Positions 40,101 through 49,765 of a stretch of DNA of 64,000 bases are shown here, piece after piece (position 1 is the stretch's first letter; the number at the start of each line of letters is the position of its first letter). The stretch is from a virus. The stretch spans positions 1-64,000 of IMG/VR virus record IMGVR_UViG_3300002835_000122. One strand, given 5' to 3'. Both the position numbers and the translations under genes were made by a program. The notes below the pieces were generated by a model. It made no database searches. It saw only the letters and a list, made by a program, of their open reading frames with translations, and was not told the DNA's origin.

Positions 40101-41897
40101 AATTCTTTGCGCAAAGTCTCTGTTTAACATTTTTGAAAATTGTTGAGGTTCCGTAAAGTGTTCTATGTCTTGTTGTGCTAGCTGCTTGATTCCTTCCAAA
40201 ACCTTGCTGTCATCCGTCAATCGACCAGTTTCCAATATACCCCTAAACTCGTTAAGCACATTATCTCGATAGGCTTGAGCCAGTTTCATATCTTCTGTGT
40301 TTCCAAATATTGCATCATGGAAAGCGGCGAGCATTGGGTCCATGTATACTCTAGAGGTGGATTCAGCTAATCCGCTTAGATTTAAGACAGGAGTACCAGC
40401 TGCTATTCCTGTGTCTTTCTTTAGTCCACTAATTGATGTTATGATTGCATATTTATCAAATCTTTTTGAAAAATTCTGAAATTGAGCCGCTGACTTTCCG
40501 GAATAGTTTGTTCCCCCAATTTCCACAGAACTTCTAACCGTAACCTGAGATAAACCTATAGCCTCTCCGTCTTTTCCTATCTTTAGCTCAGACAACTGCC
40601 TTCTTAATTCAACTTTACGAATCATTGACGCTTCATCTCTACTATTATCTAGGCTCTCCAATTCTTTTTTTATGGCTAGCCTAAGATTCGCTCCATGCCT
40701 TATGTTTATTAGAGATGAACCATCTCGACCTTTTTCTAATTCATCCAGTAGGCTCTTAATGACTTCTTGTGTATTACCATCATATTTTTCTGAATTCTTT
40801 AAGAACTCTTTCATTTTACTAGTGCCGAATACTCCCTCGGCTGCGTCTAAGTTTCCATCTCTAATAGTCTCCGTCACAAGATCTCTTAATGAATTATTTA
40901 TTTTATTAAAATCTAAACCTGACATACTTTTTTTACGTGATTCAATTATTTCCTTTAATACTTCATCAACATAACTTTTTGCTTCTTCAACTGCTGTTCC
41001 GCCACCCTTATACTGAAAAGATTCTTTCATAAATGCTCTTACGTCAAATTGTTTTGTTCCATCGGCAAAGTTCTTAGCGGTGTCCTGATCAAAACCTAAG
41101 GCTATTGTCTCAAAAACACTGTCCATAGCAAGAGTTGCTTGTGAGAATTCTTTGGCTATATCTGCAGACGCAGTAGACATAGGCTTACCCAGGAAAGACT
41201 TCATAAGGTCTCCGGCTATGGAAATATCTCTTGTAGAAAGAATGCCCTTTAATCTTTTTGGAAGCTTTGCAAACAGTTTAGATAGCCCTGCATTTCCGCC
41301 TCTCAATGCCTCTTCTAGTTCGTCTGGAGTGAATAGAGGTCTTCCGCCTTTGGACATTGCTTCTAGGGTTTCCTCCATTGATAATATTCGATCACCCTGG
41401 CGAAGACTAAGTGCCATTCCACCCTCATCAGTAGGAAATATTAATCCAGCGTTTTGATTTTTCATGTCCTGAAGGAATTTTCCAATACTTGTAGAGCCAG
41501 CTTCTGCTTTATGAATTTTGATTTGAGCACCGTATTGCTGATCTCCAGTCAACTTTAGTGCTTCATTAATATCCATGAGCACCTGCCCGTAACCCCTGTA
41601 CGTGGAAGGGCCAAGAGTTCCTGGCTCAATGTTTACCATTTCGGTCAATCCAAAGCTAGATACATACTCCGCAACCTTTTCTATTGAATCGGATATGAAC
41701 TGTGCTGATTGGCCTGCCTTTAGCCTTAGGGGGTCAAAGTAGGTTGATTTAAATTTTAACTTTCCGTCAACATTAACAACTTCTATCAATCCCTTTTGGC
41801 CAAGATAGCTTTTACTTAAAGCCTGTTTGGCTAAAAGTAATTGTCTCTCCATTGGCATGGGAGATAGGTACGACTGAATATAATCAGATACAGACAT
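37116..41897 (-). CDS. Large tail protein following the tape measure, 1593 aa
   Basis: The protein is mainly alpha-helical, with long charged helices over most of its length (for example LSQVTV-flanked coiled coils near 430 and SRTSERSRIAAEKILDE near 1200), as expected for a tape-measure-type or tail-interior protein. A single hydrophobic segment lies near the C-terminus (about 1483-1500, NAAIATGIAVAASFLY), followed by a Pro/Gly-rich tail. It begins in a TAATG junction with the 2212-aa gene. It may be a second tape-measure chain or a protein expelled from the tail to help DNA cross the membrane. No enzyme motif was found. Confidence 0.75.
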   Translation of the reverse strand: MSVSDYIQSYLSPMPMERQLLLAKQALSKSYLGQKGLIEVVNVDGKLKFKSTYFDPLRLKAGQSAQFISDSIEKVAEYVSSFGLTEMVNIEPGTLGPSTYRGYGQVLMDINEALKLTGDQQYGAQIKIHKAEAGSTSIGKFLQDMKNQNAGLIFPTDEGGMALSLRQGDRILSMEETLEAMSKGGRPLFTPDELEEALRGGNAGLSKLFAKLPKRLKGILSTRDISIAGDLMKSFLGKPMSTASADIAKEFSQATLAMDSVFETIALGFDQDTAKNFADGTKQFDVRAFMKESFQYKGGGTAVEEAKSYVDEVLKEIIESRKKSMSGLDFNKINNSLRDLVTETIRDGNLDAAEGVFGTSKMKEFLKNSEKYDGNTQEVIKSLLDELEKGRDGSSLINIRHGANLRLAIKKELESLDNSRDEASMIRKVELRRQLSELKIGKDGEAIGLSQVTVRSSVEIGGTNYSGKSAAQFQNFSKRFDKYAIITSISGLKKDTGIAAGTPVLNLSGLAESTSRVYMDPMLAAFHDAIFGNTEDMKLAQAYRDNVLNEFRGILETGRLTDDSKVLEGIKQLAQQDIEHFTEPQQFSKMLNRDFAQRILDLHRSGISINDSPEYLNLLKKYYEAELYKTKNGQRLPVVGDVYRFALNSEANAMTGTTGRKTLSGKSIDIDRTRILSGKPMMGVKIGEAGDEISADIVKFRVSNHNILFHENDIRKFYHALGGFDLDDKGLPILGTYMSEGKRRLGAAMVRQPTSMGEVIGLTRFEDIESYREIFGGNRFFMKTLNEMAKEDEKYKLLSTSLQGINPLTHKMGMSDDFFNEKMMDRLEQLTIDVNDRLSGGIMRDFNRNFFQKLGVLKSGENRIENLSATKLIALGDQDPGLMSLGFQRLVAKVAEMPLEEEVLSGLEGIISGSQKSQLQQMTKELNRLRSGSSISQDQIKDLSKKFYDTVNALKISPEQLQSALGKTFISKSIDSAIENTNILGQYINRATVVGHGLRQMEDILGTIPGIQQDLISKKLMLAFTPAETVIDMTQTFTSGRMLLQETTKLANMDPNLGAKVLEELYGKETNLNDFGDKTIKQYGKMFGYLKQKHGAELILDEALLVSGKMNQNDLINFAEELSAGMFEADNTADLTDINEAVTSKQYEKIEEVLRARGIIAKGSLSKIIDVANTSNYYLEAMARLGRNAQITQEQELISRTSERSRIAAEKILDENQAGIKAVQSLADEIESGFAPEASRVALEIRKVELGTNLLENLQQVQKSMGISGYEMTSALQYGGLKRKIAPEFFTKLPDASTNIDNESLNLLSRYMKMSEQKATYEKSTKNLQLRQYIDDIFTQNRLSNAQKAGIMEDVLDLDFADGFFGTDNNSSVISSLIKGKVDQGPGSMDEQQIARALKNKTIFEVNAQLDKEAAAFLNGDLASSNILKSADDITETTPGVVADTLRDLSKVKKSTASESMYKRMNKQYLAEQFAKPGVRNAAIATGIAVAASFLYQNKKDHTQEAMSGPPLLPGGSAYESDYPKRLSEIPQARGQGFTAGMNYKVSLFGDRDQIQKFSAAASGLTNGNINSTMYNRIPDVARDPYQSMARSY

Positions 41898-44800
41898 TAT
41901 CTAACACCGGCATTAATATCAATTTGCTCCGATCCAAAAGGATTCATAACTGGAATAACAGACCCTGATACTCCCATGCCACTCATGAGTGATCTCAATC
42001 TTGATGCGGTGTCTGTTTGAGATCCAGATCCACCACCAAATCTAGGATAGCTAGGATTAGATAAACTAGCTTCTTGTAGCTGTTGAGGATAGTAACCCAT
42101 TTGCGACATTTCTAGACCCATACTTTGACCAATTTTTATTTTAACTTGATCCATACTAGTGTTTGGGTGCCAACCCTCCCAGCTTTCATCTGGTAGTTCA
42201 TGTCTAGCAAAGTAGTCACTTAACTCTGGCCTCTTCTCTACATCCATACCCCAGGCTGCTTCATATATTCTTCTTTCAAGCCTTCCTGCTGTATCTAATA
42301 TTCTTTTTCTTTCCTCTACAGGAGCATTAATCATAGCTTTAAAATGTTCTCTTTTTCTTTTGGGTATAGATAGAGAAAGCGATTCTATATCAGTTCCATA
42401 TTTACCTGAATTTATATCTTCTATTGGAGCGCCGTACATTGTTCTCTTAGCGGCTGATTCATACTGGAAGGCTGCTCCTTTATCTCCAGCCATGTTAGCC
42501 ATCTTAGCTAATCTAGTATTTTTAGTATAATTTAAGATGTCTGCGTATTCTTCGAGCGCAAGTTCTTTTTTTCTAGTTCTAGGCATAAACTGTTCTCCAG
42601 TGATGGCCTCATTCGCTGAATGAAATGATGAGACGGTAAGCCCTGTTATCGCTCCTAATGTGGACATCACCAATTTACCCTTAGAGGTTTCTCCAAAAAA
42701 TGAACCAGCTACTGCTAAGGTTGCCGTTGCAGCTATCGGGTTTCTATTTGCAGCCTTATTTATCATGGGTTCTATAAAGCTTTCGAATGGCCTTTGCCAT
42801 TCCGGGAAGGTTGCCCCGTATACGTTATTTCTTTCCCAATCCTCAGTCGCAGTTTGTTTGTTTATAAACTTCTTATTAATAAAAGTATCTCTATGGGCCA
42901 GCATTTCGCCCATCCTGCCAAGAGCGTGGAGATTTGGATTAATGCCCATTTGCTCTGGAGTACTATTCTTGTATTTATATTCAGTAAATTCTTTTTTCTG
43001 TTGTAATGACGCTGCTCGTTCTCTGAGCTCTTGAACCTTTAATCTATCTGCGGGGCCGTCCACCATCGAGTCTATGGTTTTATCTAGTGATCTGAATTGC
43101 TTGGAATACGGGGCAACATCGCCAAGTATCTTGTATTGATCCATAATTCCATAACGACCAGAGGCGTCAGAGCTAAGTCTATTTAATCTTTCGTAAGCTA
43201 CTCCAGGTAGTCTTAGTTCCCCTTCTGGGACTTTTGCAAACGGGTCACCTGTAGTGAAATCGGTAAAATATTCTGATCCAGGAAGAAATGGATATTGTCT
43301 TCCCATCGTATTTTTAATTGGGTTTATATAATCAACGCCAGATCTTTCTTTAGGTATAAATCTTCTTGTTATTTCAGAAAACTCTATAGAACCTATTTGA
43401 CCTCCACCTAACATGGGAACGTCTCCTAGGCCTCCTAGATTCAGATCCCAGAATTGTCTTCCAGTTCCATATGCCTTAGAAGCTGATTGTAGTACTGATC
43501 TTTGAGGTGTAAAATCTCTTTGGCCTAATCCAAAACTTTCTCGCATACTGCTTGCTGCGAAACCATAAATTCCTAACATTTCTTGAGCTCTGTACCCAAA
43601 TTCTTGTGCTTGGATTTGCGGATTGCCAACACTCAACGGACTGCCAGCGGGTACGATTCGTTGAGGCATGATTCCAGGTACTTTAGGTGGGCCATAAGCC
43701 ATCTGCATGTATTGATTATTTATTCCTGATATTGTATTTCTAGTTTCATTCCTTGCCGTGTTAAGAGATCCAGCCCTTCCGGCTAACATTGCGTTAGAAG
43801 ACGCCTGTGCGCCGTTTGGAGGGCCTCCAAAGCCACCCATGGCCATTCCACCAGCGACTCCGCCCATACCGCCGAAAACGCCACCTCTACCACTAATGTA
43901 TGGATCTGCATTGTATGCTCCAGATTGACCGGCTGGCACATAATTAGCTAAGCCGGCTGCTACTTCCTGCTGGTGCATCATTGTTTGAGGTTTTAATATT
44001 TTGCCGACAGTAGCATTTAAGGCTGGAACAAGCGGTCCGAATGGTCCACTGAAATATTCGCCCGATACAGGATATGGTCTATCTTCAAAATGCTTCCGCT
44101 CATAGCGATATGGATCAAATGGTCTAAGCGGAGAAATGTCAGTATGGAACAATGCTCTTTCTATTGGGCTCCCCATATTATCTGAGGTAAACATTGCTCC
44201 AGCTTCTAATTTTCTGTATATACTTGGGCGGTAATACATAATTTTTCCACCCATAAATGGAGTATTGCCTAACGGCCAAAACCGACCTTGTCTAATGGCG
44301 ACTTCGCCCTCAAATAATTGTTCTTTCTTTTCTTCAAAATTCATTCCACCGGGAGTAATCCCAGAACCAAGAGCTTGTAAATTTCCTACTGCTTTAGCAG
44401 CTCCGCCGATGAAGAATGGCGAGTAAACTCTTTCTCCTCTATCATCCTTTTCGTTTACCATGCCACCGATAGTTCTGTCAGCCGTCATTATCCCTAGGCC
44501 AGCGCCATATAGTGGCAGAACTCTTTTGGTCACCATTCCACTTGTAAATAAGCTTAAGGGAGAACCATATTGTGAAACATCAAGTTGTAGGCCAATGGTT
44601 CCAAAGTATTTATTTAACCTATCAATACTATGTGACACTGCTGTGGATGCACTGGAGTAGCTTTCTCGGCTACTGTAGGTGTTAATGCCTGTAACACTTT
44701 TCAGTGCGCCTAGTGGATTTCTAGCAAAAACGGTTCCAAAAGTTGGAACTAAAAGAGCATCAGAGCCTGGGCCCATAGATGAACCAAGAACGTCAGTAGC

Positions 44801-47800
44801 TGATTCCGATATTCGGTAAGGTGATGTGCTAAGTCTTGGGTATAATGCTTTTTTAATTAATCCAGACTTTCCCACTTCTCCTATTCTTTGTGAGGTTCCA
44901 GTAATGAAAGGATCTAGTAAACCTCCAGCACCTTTGTCTCCAGCTTCTCTGAGAACATCTGTGGCGTTTCTTAATGCACCTCTTTGTACTGCTAATTCAC
45001 TCAGCCCAGCTTTATTAGCTCTCATGGAACTTAAGTTGAATAATGTTGAGAGTCCGGCAGCTTGTGCTTCTGCTAGTTGACCAGGTGGCAGCTGTTTAGC
45101 CATTGAGGTAATAATTTCATTCATCTGAATAAAAGTATTAGAAAAATTTCGCCCTGCTGCACCGGCTGAGCTCGATGCCAATAGCTCATTTCTTTGAACT
45201 AGATATTTATATATCTCGTCTTTAAGTGCATCTTCCCTTGTTAATATTGATGGGCTTGTCGATCTGATATGAGATCCCGAAAGTAAGTCATCTTTTTCTA
45301 AAAGCCTTCTAACTCTTTCGCCCATTTGATATAGGGTCTGAGTTTCGTAACCCATCTTTCCTATTGTTGAAGCGTCGTGCTTTGCTGCCTGAAGCACATC
45401 GTGAGCAAACTTCTGAGTATCTTGAATATTATTAAGTGAAGAAACTCTTCTACCATTGAACAATCCTATGCCGGCATCCTCGAGGCGCGTCATTATTTTT
45501 CTAGGCATTGCGCTCTTAAAAGATTGTTCTCTGAAGTTTTCAAATGCCCTTAGCATTTGTCCTTCGGTGATCATTTCCTGCTTAGTTCCTGGAGACACAG
45601 CTGTAGCTGCGCCAGTATCATCTGCAAAGTTTAATTTGAACTGCTTGCCTTTAACTTCCACTGTTTCGTTTTTAAGAAGGCGCGCAAAAAAAGCTGGGTT
45701 TTCTGGATCAGTTTTTCTTTTTGCAAATCTCGACAGCATCCGGCCTATTGAATTGGGTTGCTCATAATCAATGTCAAATCTCTGCCTGAGAGCCAGTTCT
45801 CTTTCTGGGCTAACTCCAAGCCTCTTTAGTAGATTTGATCTATTTTTTCCATCAGCAAATTCTATTTCGTTAAGCGACTTAGCCTTACGCTCTGAGGCTG
45901 CATTTCTAGCAGACCTCGAAAGCATTTCGTTACTTCTTCTTGAAAGTGGCCTGTAGAAACCTTGTAGCTCCTTTGCTTCGAATTCATCCGTAAGCGATCC
46001 CTGCTTAAAGGCCATTACATTGCTTTTACTTTTACCTCCACCATATGATAAAAAGAAGTCTGCGCCTTCTTCTCCCTTGGGAAGGAAGGGTTGAGATATC
46101 TTGCCCTGTTGTATTTGAAAAAATGTGCGTCCTGACATTTCATCAAACGAACCCTTTCCAAACATTCGTGCTGGATTAAAGTTAACTATAGGAATCTTTA
46201 AATCATTGGCTAAAAAGTTGCCAACGTTTGATACAGATTCTTTTAATCCAGAAAAATCTAATACATTTCCAGATCGAGTAGTATATATTCCTTTCATTAC
46301 GGAAACGCTAGATGATGTAGTCGTCGGATCCGCTAAGGCCATCCTCTTGGAAATTTCACCAAGTGCGACTTGTTCTTCTGCCCTGAGACCTGTAAATAGA
46401 CCTTTGCTAACTCCCTCGTCTAGAGTCATAGCTTTCAGGCCAAATACATTAAAACCGCTACTAAATATACCTGTACTTATTTGTTTTTCTCTGACCAAAA
46501 AACTTCTTAGGCCATCCAAATTGTCGGTATCTAAACCTCTTTTTCCTAACCTTTCAGCCAGTATTGCGTTAGATACCTCTCTGCCATTTGCATCCTTTAA
46601 ATTAATACCTAATCTTTGTGCTGATCTTTTAATTAGAAAATCTTTTTGGGAAACTGATAGATTATTTAAGTCCGCAAAGTCTTCGAAGTTGGCTTTTTTA
46701 GTTTTTAGAACTTTTGCTGCTGCTCGAGGAATTCCATTTTCTAGTAAAGAGTTCCATCCCTTTTGTGCCTTTGACATTATTGCGGCTTGAAATTCTTTTC
46801 CTTCAAATATTCTATTAGTATTTTCTATAGATGTTTTCAGGGCGTCTGTACTAAGAAAGCCTCCCTCAATCGGATCATCTACTGTTGTTGAAAATCTTTT
46901 TAATATTTCATTAAAAGCGTCATCGCCTTCTTTGATGATTTTAGTTTTGCCAATAGTTACTTTTCTGCTAGTTTCCGTAGCTGAACTACTAACGCTTATG
47001 TCATCTATAAATTTTTCTAAAGTTTCAGAAAATTTCTGTCGATTAGAATTAGGTGCTAAGTCTAATATTTGCCTTTGAAGTAGCCTCTTATATTCTAACT
47101 GCTCTATTGACCTATGGAACTCCGAACCACTGAACGACTTACTGCCGACTCCCCCGTCTCCTAGAGTAGCTATTCTATTAGCTAGTTTAGACGTTCCGCT
47201 GGAAAAGTTTGCCTGCACCGTCTTTATAATGCCCGTTAGATCATCAGATGTCATGCCATCTTTACGTAGTGCCCCGCCCTTACGTAGTGCTTCATCAAAG
47301 CTTAACGCTTTATTTACTACGTCATATCCAATTCCAGTTTCTCTGAATTTATTTACACCCTGATTGACTGCTCCGCCAATCCCTCTTAGTCCGGGTATTA
47401 AATCTACATAACCAAAATTGCCATCTGCTCCATCGCCAAATGCTAATCTTCGACCAAATATGGCAGCCCTTTTTAGGGTATTATCATCAGCAGAGTTTGC
47501 TAAGGCCTCTCTAGCTTTAGAGTTTCTTACGCTATGCAGGATTTGATTTATATTGGGTCGTTCTTGATAATACTTAGCAGTTGCTGCTCTAATGCCTGCT
47601 GAAGTTTGAGAAGAAACTTTTAAAGCCTGGTTTGTTATTTTGCCTAAATCATGACCAACCTCTCCAAGAATATCATCTAAGTCAGTAAATCTCTGAGCTG
47701 CTTTTGTCTTAAAGGAACTAACCCCAGACGACCTTGCGACATCTCCCATCGATTGTCTAAAGTTATGAAGAGATGATCTTGCGTTACCTGCTGCTGCACC

Positions 47801-48535
47801 GGCTGCCTCAAACGGCAGTATCATTGTAGCTAAGGCTATTGATGATTCTTTAACAAAATCTGTAACAACATCTACTGGATTATACCAATTGACTTTAGGC
47901 TTATCTTCTCTTCCCCCAAAGATCGGGTCCACTAAGGCTTTTTGTCCAACATATAGTGCTGGCAATTCATATGGCATGCGCCTTGCAGAGGCGACCATTC
48001 TGGTTTGTATAGAGTCCCTAAGGGACCAAATTGCTGCTGGCTCACCTTCAATGCCCTTGCCGGCCTGATTGAGTTCTGCGGTAGTAAAATAATTTCCTTG
48101 GTCAGTTAACTTTGTTTGACCTGCAGTTAGCCTGCCGTTGCTTTCAAAAACTAGTTTACTGTATGGGTCTAGCTGATCTGGATCCGCTCCGTCTATAGCT
48201 CTATTGACGCCACCTAGTTGGTCCAACTCTTTTCTGAGTCCAGTAAGGCTTTTTACCGTCCTTGAGGAAAAGCCTTCTGGATTGATAGATGCATGATCCT
48301 GAAGCGTTTTAGCTAGCTTCAAGCCACCTTCTTTGGTGACCTTGCTAAGGACGAACATTGCTCCCAGAGTTGCTGCGCTTGTTGCAAAGAACCTTAGTAC
48401 TGGATGGCCATTTAAGGCCTTGCTTACAAAGCCAGAGTTAGGAGCATCACCTCGCTCCTCATCATTCATTGTTGGTAGGTCTCTAGACGTTACATTGTAA
48501 CCTAAGTTTTGTATGGGTCCTGGATCTCTTACCAC
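41897..48535 (-). CDS. Tail tape measure protein, 2212 aa
   Basis: It lies directly after the paired tail-assembly chaperones, the canonical place of the tape measure. The chain is long and largely helical. A hydrophobic segment at residues 45-64 (FFATSAATLGAMFVLSKV) and a pair near 1925-1965 (AATATLAVAGSFFG, STLGAITGLTVSSF) are typical tape-measure membrane-active stretches. Around 1408-1440 is an aromatic block (RQGRFWPLGNTPF, then MYYRPSIYRK), and around 1549-1579 a Gly/Met-rich linker. The start is GTG at 48535, with AAGGAA five bases before it; an ATG does not fit the spacing. If the helical tape rule of about 1.5 angstrom per residue holds, the tail would be around 330 nm, unless the 1593-aa protein shares the job. 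Confidence 0.82.
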   Translation of the reverse strand: MVRDPGPIQNLGYNVTSRDLPTMNDEERGDAPNSGFVSKALNGHPVLRFFATSAATLGAMFVLSKVTKEGGLKLAKTLQDHASINPEGFSSRTVKSLTGLRKELDQLGGVNRAIDGADPDQLDPYSKLVFESNGRLTAGQTKLTDQGNYFTTAELNQAGKGIEGEPAAIWSLRDSIQTRMVASARRMPYELPALYVGQKALVDPIFGGREDKPKVNWYNPVDVVTDFVKESSIALATMILPFEAAGAAAGNARSSLHNFRQSMGDVARSSGVSSFKTKAAQRFTDLDDILGEVGHDLGKITNQALKVSSQTSAGIRAATAKYYQERPNINQILHSVRNSKAREALANSADDNTLKRAAIFGRRLAFGDGADGNFGYVDLIPGLRGIGGAVNQGVNKFRETGIGYDVVNKALSFDEALRKGGALRKDGMTSDDLTGIIKTVQANFSSGTSKLANRIATLGDGGVGSKSFSGSEFHRSIEQLEYKRLLQRQILDLAPNSNRQKFSETLEKFIDDISVSSSATETSRKVTIGKTKIIKEGDDAFNEILKRFSTTVDDPIEGGFLSTDALKTSIENTNRIFEGKEFQAAIMSKAQKGWNSLLENGIPRAAAKVLKTKKANFEDFADLNNLSVSQKDFLIKRSAQRLGINLKDANGREVSNAILAERLGKRGLDTDNLDGLRSFLVREKQISTGIFSSGFNVFGLKAMTLDEGVSKGLFTGLRAEEQVALGEISKRMALADPTTTSSSVSVMKGIYTTRSGNVLDFSGLKESVSNVGNFLANDLKIPIVNFNPARMFGKGSFDEMSGRTFFQIQQGKISQPFLPKGEEGADFFLSYGGGKSKSNVMAFKQGSLTDEFEAKELQGFYRPLSRRSNEMLSRSARNAASERKAKSLNEIEFADGKNRSNLLKRLGVSPERELALRQRFDIDYEQPNSIGRMLSRFAKRKTDPENPAFFARLLKNETVEVKGKQFKLNFADDTGAATAVSPGTKQEMITEGQMLRAFENFREQSFKSAMPRKIMTRLEDAGIGLFNGRRVSSLNNIQDTQKFAHDVLQAAKHDASTIGKMGYETQTLYQMGERVRRLLEKDDLLSGSHIRSTSPSILTREDALKDEIYKYLVQRNELLASSSAGAAGRNFSNTFIQMNEIITSMAKQLPPGQLAEAQAAGLSTLFNLSSMRANKAGLSELAVQRGALRNATDVLREAGDKGAGGLLDPFITGTSQRIGEVGKSGLIKKALYPRLSTSPYRISESATDVLGSSMGPGSDALLVPTFGTVFARNPLGALKSVTGINTYSSRESYSSASTAVSHSIDRLNKYFGTIGLQLDVSQYGSPLSLFTSGMVTKRVLPLYGAGLGIMTADRTIGGMVNEKDDRGERVYSPFFIGGAAKAVGNLQALGSGITPGGMNFEEKKEQLFEGEVAIRQGRFWPLGNTPFMGGKIMYYRPSIYRKLEAGAMFTSDNMGSPIERALFHTDISPLRPFDPYRYERKHFEDRPYPVSGEYFSGPFGPLVPALNATVGKILKPQTMMHQQEVAAGLANYVPAGQSGAYNADPYISGRGGVFGGMGGVAGGMAMGGFGGPPNGAQASSNAMLAGRAGSLNTARNETRNTISGINNQYMQMAYGPPKVPGIMPQRIVPAGSPLSVGNPQIQAQEFGYRAQEMLGIYGFAASSMRESFGLGQRDFTPQRSVLQSASKAYGTGRQFWDLNLGGLGDVPMLGGGQIGSIEFSEITRRFIPKERSGVDYINPIKNTMGRQYPFLPGSEYFTDFTTGDPFAKVPEGELRLPGVAYERLNRLSSDASGRYGIMDQYKILGDVAPYSKQFRSLDKTIDSMVDGPADRLKVQELRERAASLQQKKEFTEYKYKNSTPEQMGINPNLHALGRMGEMLAHRDTFINKKFINKQTATEDWERNNVYGATFPEWQRPFESFIEPMINKAANRNPIAATATLAVAGSFFGETSKGKLVMSTLGAITGLTVSSFHSANEAITGEQFMPRTRKKELALEEYADILNYTKNTRLAKMANMAGDKGAAFQYESAAKRTMYGAPIEDINSGKYGTDIESLSLSIPKRKREHFKAMINAPVEERKRILDTAGRLERRIYEAAWGMDVEKRPELSDYFARHELPDESWEGWHPNTSMDQVKIKIGQSMGLEMSQMGYYPQQLQEASLSNPSYPRFGGGSGSQTDTASRLRSLMSGMGVSGSVIPVMNPFGSEQIDINAGVR

Positions 48536-48549
48536 GTTTTTTCCTTAGC

Positions 48550-49179
48550 TCAGCCTGAACCCCACAGCTTTTGAGCAATGGGGTCTTGATAAGCTGCTTC
48601 TCCTTCTTTCTTAGAAAGATTATGACGAGCAGCTGAAACTTTTTGTTTTTCTACTTCTTCTTGTGGGTCAATCAATTGCAAAGTCAAATTGGTTGGCTCC
48701 ATGCCATTCATGTTCTGTTTAATTTCAATTATTTTTTCTGAAAGAGCTACATTTTCAGCTAATTCAGAGAATGTCATATTCTCTAAATCATCTGGAGTAT
48801 ATGTAGATATAGTAGCGAGAACAAAGGCTTTCATTAAATTCTTAACTTCTGTAGCTTGATATCTTTTTTCTTCAAGAACGCTTTTAGCTAAGGATACGGT
48901 AAAGAAACCTGATATATCTAATATCTCTTGAGACAATGAAGAAACTGCCCCAGGAGGTATTGACATTAGGTCAAAATCTTCTGGATGGATAATAGCGTAT
49001 GACAAGATTAAGTCTTCCATATCTGCGGAAGAAAAACCATCCAAACCTTGTAGGTATAATATTTTATTATATTCTTTAAAGGTTAGTTCTCTAAAAACTA
49101 AAGATTGACCTTTAACGTCAACGCTGTAGATATTTCCATATTTACTTTTTAAAGCAAATACTAACTCTGGATCTATCAT
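48550..49179 (-). CDS. Tail assembly chaperone B, 209 aa
   Basis: This is a paralogue of the preceding 184-aa protein. Shared features are YGNIYSVDVKGQSLVFREL/F-KEYNKI (YGDIYVTSITYDKHIVWRVL/AEYKQI in the other) and a later helix ending SQEILDISGF (AQEVLEASGF). The C-terminal third is a charged helix rich in Glu, Lys and Gln. Genes in this position, between tube and tape measure, encode chaperones that coat the tape measure during assembly (gpG/gpGT type). The ATG lies in the same frame as the upstream gene, separated only by TAA CAT. There is no Shine-Dalgarno at proper distance (AGAGG is 17 bases away), so expression probably depends on reinitiation or readthrough. Confidence 0.82.
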   Translation of the reverse strand: MIDPELVFALKSKYGNIYSVDVKGQSLVFRELTFKEYNKILYLQGLDGFSSADMEDLILSYAIIHPEDFDLMSIPPGAVSSLSQEILDISGFFTVSLAKSVLEEKRYQATEVKNLMKAFVLATISTYTPDDLENMTFSELAENVALSEKIIEIKQNMNGMEPTNLTLQLIDPQEEVEKQKVSAARHNLSKKEGEAAYQDPIAQKLWGSG

Positions 49180-49182
49180 ATG

Positions 49183-49737
49183 TTACAGCTGTCTTACCTC
49201 TAGCGCCACGAAGCCCGAAGCCTCTAGTACCTCTTGAGCAATCAGGGATGGAAGGCCAGCCATAAATCCAACAGCGTTGTTCTTATCAAACTTTGGATAA
49301 AGCATACACAGTTCAGATATGGTCTCTTCATTCCAGAGATTAGCTTCTGCTGTGGTTAATTGTCCTGCCTGAACTAACTGTTCCATTTTCTTAACTATCT
49401 GCTTATATTCAGCGCGATTCAAAACTCTCCACACGATATGCTTATCGTAGGTAATGGAAGTGACGTAGATATCGCCGTACTGCTTTTTCCAGTCTTTGAC
49501 TGTGCCAGCTAATGGCCCACCATTCCAGATTGCTTCTTCGTCCGGAACATCTTCTATATCTTGATAGTCAACATTTACTTCTGGATCTTCTGTGTCTTCT
49601 AAGTTAGGAGAATATCCCGATAAAAGGTCACTTGCCTTTGGGTCATCCGATAACTCTAAGTCTACAGTAGTAGTTTCAAAGTCTTCTCCAGATTCAATAT
49701 CTAAATTTTTAATAACAACTTTTCTCTTGGAATCCAT
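49183..49737 (-). CDS. Tail assembly chaperone A, 184 aa
   Basis: The first 65 residues or so are acidic and probably disordered (DDPKASDLLSGYSPNLEDTE). The remainder is the domain shared with the 209-aa neighbour (YGDIYVTSITYDKHIVWRVL, then a helix pair and LIAQEVLEASGF). Position before the tape measure and the paralogy support a tail-assembly chaperone. It is the first gene after the best promoter in the window (49794-49766), so it heads a transcript covering the tape measure and hub. The start ATG has AGAGAG upstream at a normal distance. Confidence 0.82.
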   Translation of the reverse strand: MDSKRKVVIKNLDIESGEDFETTTVDLELSDDPKASDLLSGYSPNLEDTEDPEVNVDYQDIEDVPDEEAIWNGGPLAGTVKDWKKQYGDIYVTSITYDKHIVWRVLNRAEYKQIVKKMEQLVQAGQLTTAEANLWNEETISELCMLYPKFDKNNAVGFMAGLPSLIAQEVLEASGFVALEVRQL

Positions 49738-49765
49738 AATTACTCTCTTTCATTTCAATTAATTC

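Noticed and set aside
46125-46790. 221-aa open frame on the plus strand
   Set aside because: It lies antisense within the tape measure gene, has no ribosome binding site and no recognisable protein character; the long frame follows from codon bias of the gene opposite.
49177-49200. Programmed -1 or +1 frameshift between the two tail chaperones
   Set aside because: Both genes are in the same frame and no slippery heptamer is visible at the junction; a -1 or +1 shift would not lead into the second gene.
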